DNA from: Marinobacter bryozoorum
Lineage (GTDB): Bacteria; Pseudomonadota; Gammaproteobacteria; Pseudomonadales; Oleiphilaceae
Reading direction: 5' to 3'
Assembly (NCBI RefSeq): GCF_023156245.1
Contig: NZ_JAKZAH010000023.1
Coordinates: forward strand, 1-61,506
DNA length: 61,506 bases
Made by a program: the position numbers and the translations under genes. The notes below the pieces were generated by a model. That model saw nothing but the letters and a program-made list of their open reading frames with translations, did not search any database and was not told where the DNA came from. Shown here piece by piece: positions 60,785 to 61,506 of this stretch; the first letter of the stretch is position 1; every line of letters starts with the position of its first letter.

Positions 60785-60811
60785 TCCGGCGATCAACAGG
60801 GGAAATCGTGT

Positions 60812-61435
60812 GTGACACAACCACGCAGTGACGATGCCGGGGCTGATGCCCGACTGGAAAAGATCCGCGAAGAAAGTCCGAAAGAGGCCCCCGAGCGCCT
60901 GGAACACCCGGTCATTGGCCGGGTGATCTTTGCGCTGGCCATCGGCATTGCCCTGGTCCACCTCTGGTTCAATACCTTCTCGACGTTGTCGGAGCTGTGG
61001 ACCTCGGCCCTGCACTTTGGCCTGTTCGGGTTGCTCTGCGCCTTGGCAATGCCCCTGATCCGTAGTGAGCGGGCAGGGGTTCAGCGTGCGGTTTTCTGGG
61101 TCGACCTGGCCCTGGGGCTGGCGGCGCTGGGGTGTGCGCTCTACCTCATGGGTTTCGAGGACGCGCTCTACGACCGCGGTGTGGTTTTCTCCACCGCCGA
61201 TTGGCTGGTGTCGATTGTGGCCGTGGTGCTGGTGCTGGAGTTTGCTCGGCGCACCACGGGCTGGTTTATCCCCTGCCTGTGCATTGTCGCGCTTACCTAT
61301 GTCGCCTGGTGGGGGCAGTATGTGGACGGCGTGTTCAACTTCCCGGGCCTGACCTGGGAGACGGTGCTCTACCGGTCCTGGATGGGCGGGCAGGGCATGC
61401 TCGGTTCCATTGCTCGCATCTCCTGGACCTACTAA
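60812..61435 (+). CDS. TRAP transporter fused permease, 5' part only (frame ends early)
   Basis: 207 residues from GTG 60812 (AGGGGAAA upstream). N-terminal helices include VIFALAIGIALVHLWFNTF and LHFGLFGLLCALAMPLI, then STADWLVSIVAVVLVLEFAR. It ends ...WGQYVDGVFNFPGLTWETVL, SIARISWTY and TAA at 61433-61435. In intact TAXI permeases that segment continues into further DctM helices (~650 residues or more in all). The reading frame therefore stops at about one third. The last ~70 bases (61436-61506) look unlike permease coding. Confidence 0.85.
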   Translation: MTQPRSDDAGADARLEKIREESPKEAPERLEHPVIGRVIFALAIGIALVHLWFNTFSTLSELWTSALHFGLFGLLCALAMPLIRSERAGVQRAVFWVDLALGLAALGCALYLMGFEDALYDRGVVFSTADWLVSIVAVVLVLEFARRTTGWFIPCLCIVALTYVAWWGQYVDGVFNFPGLTWETVLYRSWMGGQGMLGSIARISWTY

Positions 61436-61506
61436 TCCGAAATAAAGTAAGCGAACATCACCCGGAGATGTAAGCCAAATCTGGATGACCAAAAAAGGAC
61501 TGCAAT
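61436..61506. other. Unassigned 3' end of the window, possible insertion boundary
   Basis: These 71 bases do not continue the TRAP permease in any frame I can read. They contain GTAAGCG at 61447-61453, a start seen at the ends of IS66-family elements, followed by a second GTAAGCC 25 bases later. Sequence beyond the window is needed, so this is only a suggestion. Confidence 0.25.

Overview
The window looks like chromosomal DNA of a marine or halophilic gammaproteobacterium, most like Marinobacter or a close relative. The reasons are the MetE/MetR pair, an IlvGM-type acetolactate synthase with a leader attenuator, NhaB, a PutA without the N-terminal DNA-binding domain, a TAXI-type TRAP transporter, and small families (CLCA_X, DUF3047, UAAP1/2) common in that group. 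The genus is inferred from protein content only.

Region 1 (1-11.9 kb) is accessory DNA. It starts with the C-terminal remnant of panB. Small unrelated genes follow: an ART-like small protein, a GNAT acetyltransferase, a secreted protein, a methyltransferase-like protein, a GFA-family protein, a HEPN protein and a lipoprotein. A 5,072-bp Tn3-family transposon (3386-8457) has 38-bp inverted repeats and a perfect AGTTA target duplication. It splits a DUF6624-type gene whose frame is restored exactly when the element is removed. Its cargo is thiD plus a Nudix hydrolase, and its transposase gene is frameshifted. Nearby decay includes a VOC gene with an in-frame TGA, three direct copies of a 15-mer, and a small gene broken by a TAG and by a 261-bp non-coding inverted-repeat element flanked by CTAG. 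The region ends at a tRNA-Thr(CGT) with a mispaired acceptor stem.

Region 2 (12-28.5 kb) is core metabolism. metE and metR are divergent. A cobalamin riboswitch precedes nrdA-nrdB (class Ia ribonucleotide reductase), so two B12-independent isozymes sit side by side. Two copies of a ~197-bp nested palindromic repeat lie in the nrdA leader and in the nrdA-nrdB gap. After several membrane, lipoprotein and unknown genes comes an Lrp-family regulator divergent from putA (proline catabolism).

Region 3 (28.9-38.7 kb, minus strand) is a seven-gene nitrogen operon: UAAP1, UAAP2, a biotin carboxylase annotated in databases as urea carboxylase, an ABC transporter (binding protein, permease, ATPase) and allophanate hydrolase. 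A guanidine-I (ykkC-I) riboswitch precedes it, so the pathway is best read as guanidine uptake and breakdown rather than urea use.

Region 4 (39-61.5 kb) carries nhaB, a periplasmic binding protein, a YghU-type glutathione transferase, an MFS carrier, an alpha/beta hydrolase behind a long palindromic operator, an enoyl-CoA hydratase with a thioesterase, an SGNH hydrolase, two DUF3592-like membrane proteins, and ilvG-ilvM behind a Val/Leu-rich leader peptide and attenuator. It continues with a glutaredoxin-MauE fusion, a SpmA-SpmB-like fusion, a PRC-barrel protein and a TAXI TRAP transporter whose permease frame ends abruptly near the right edge.
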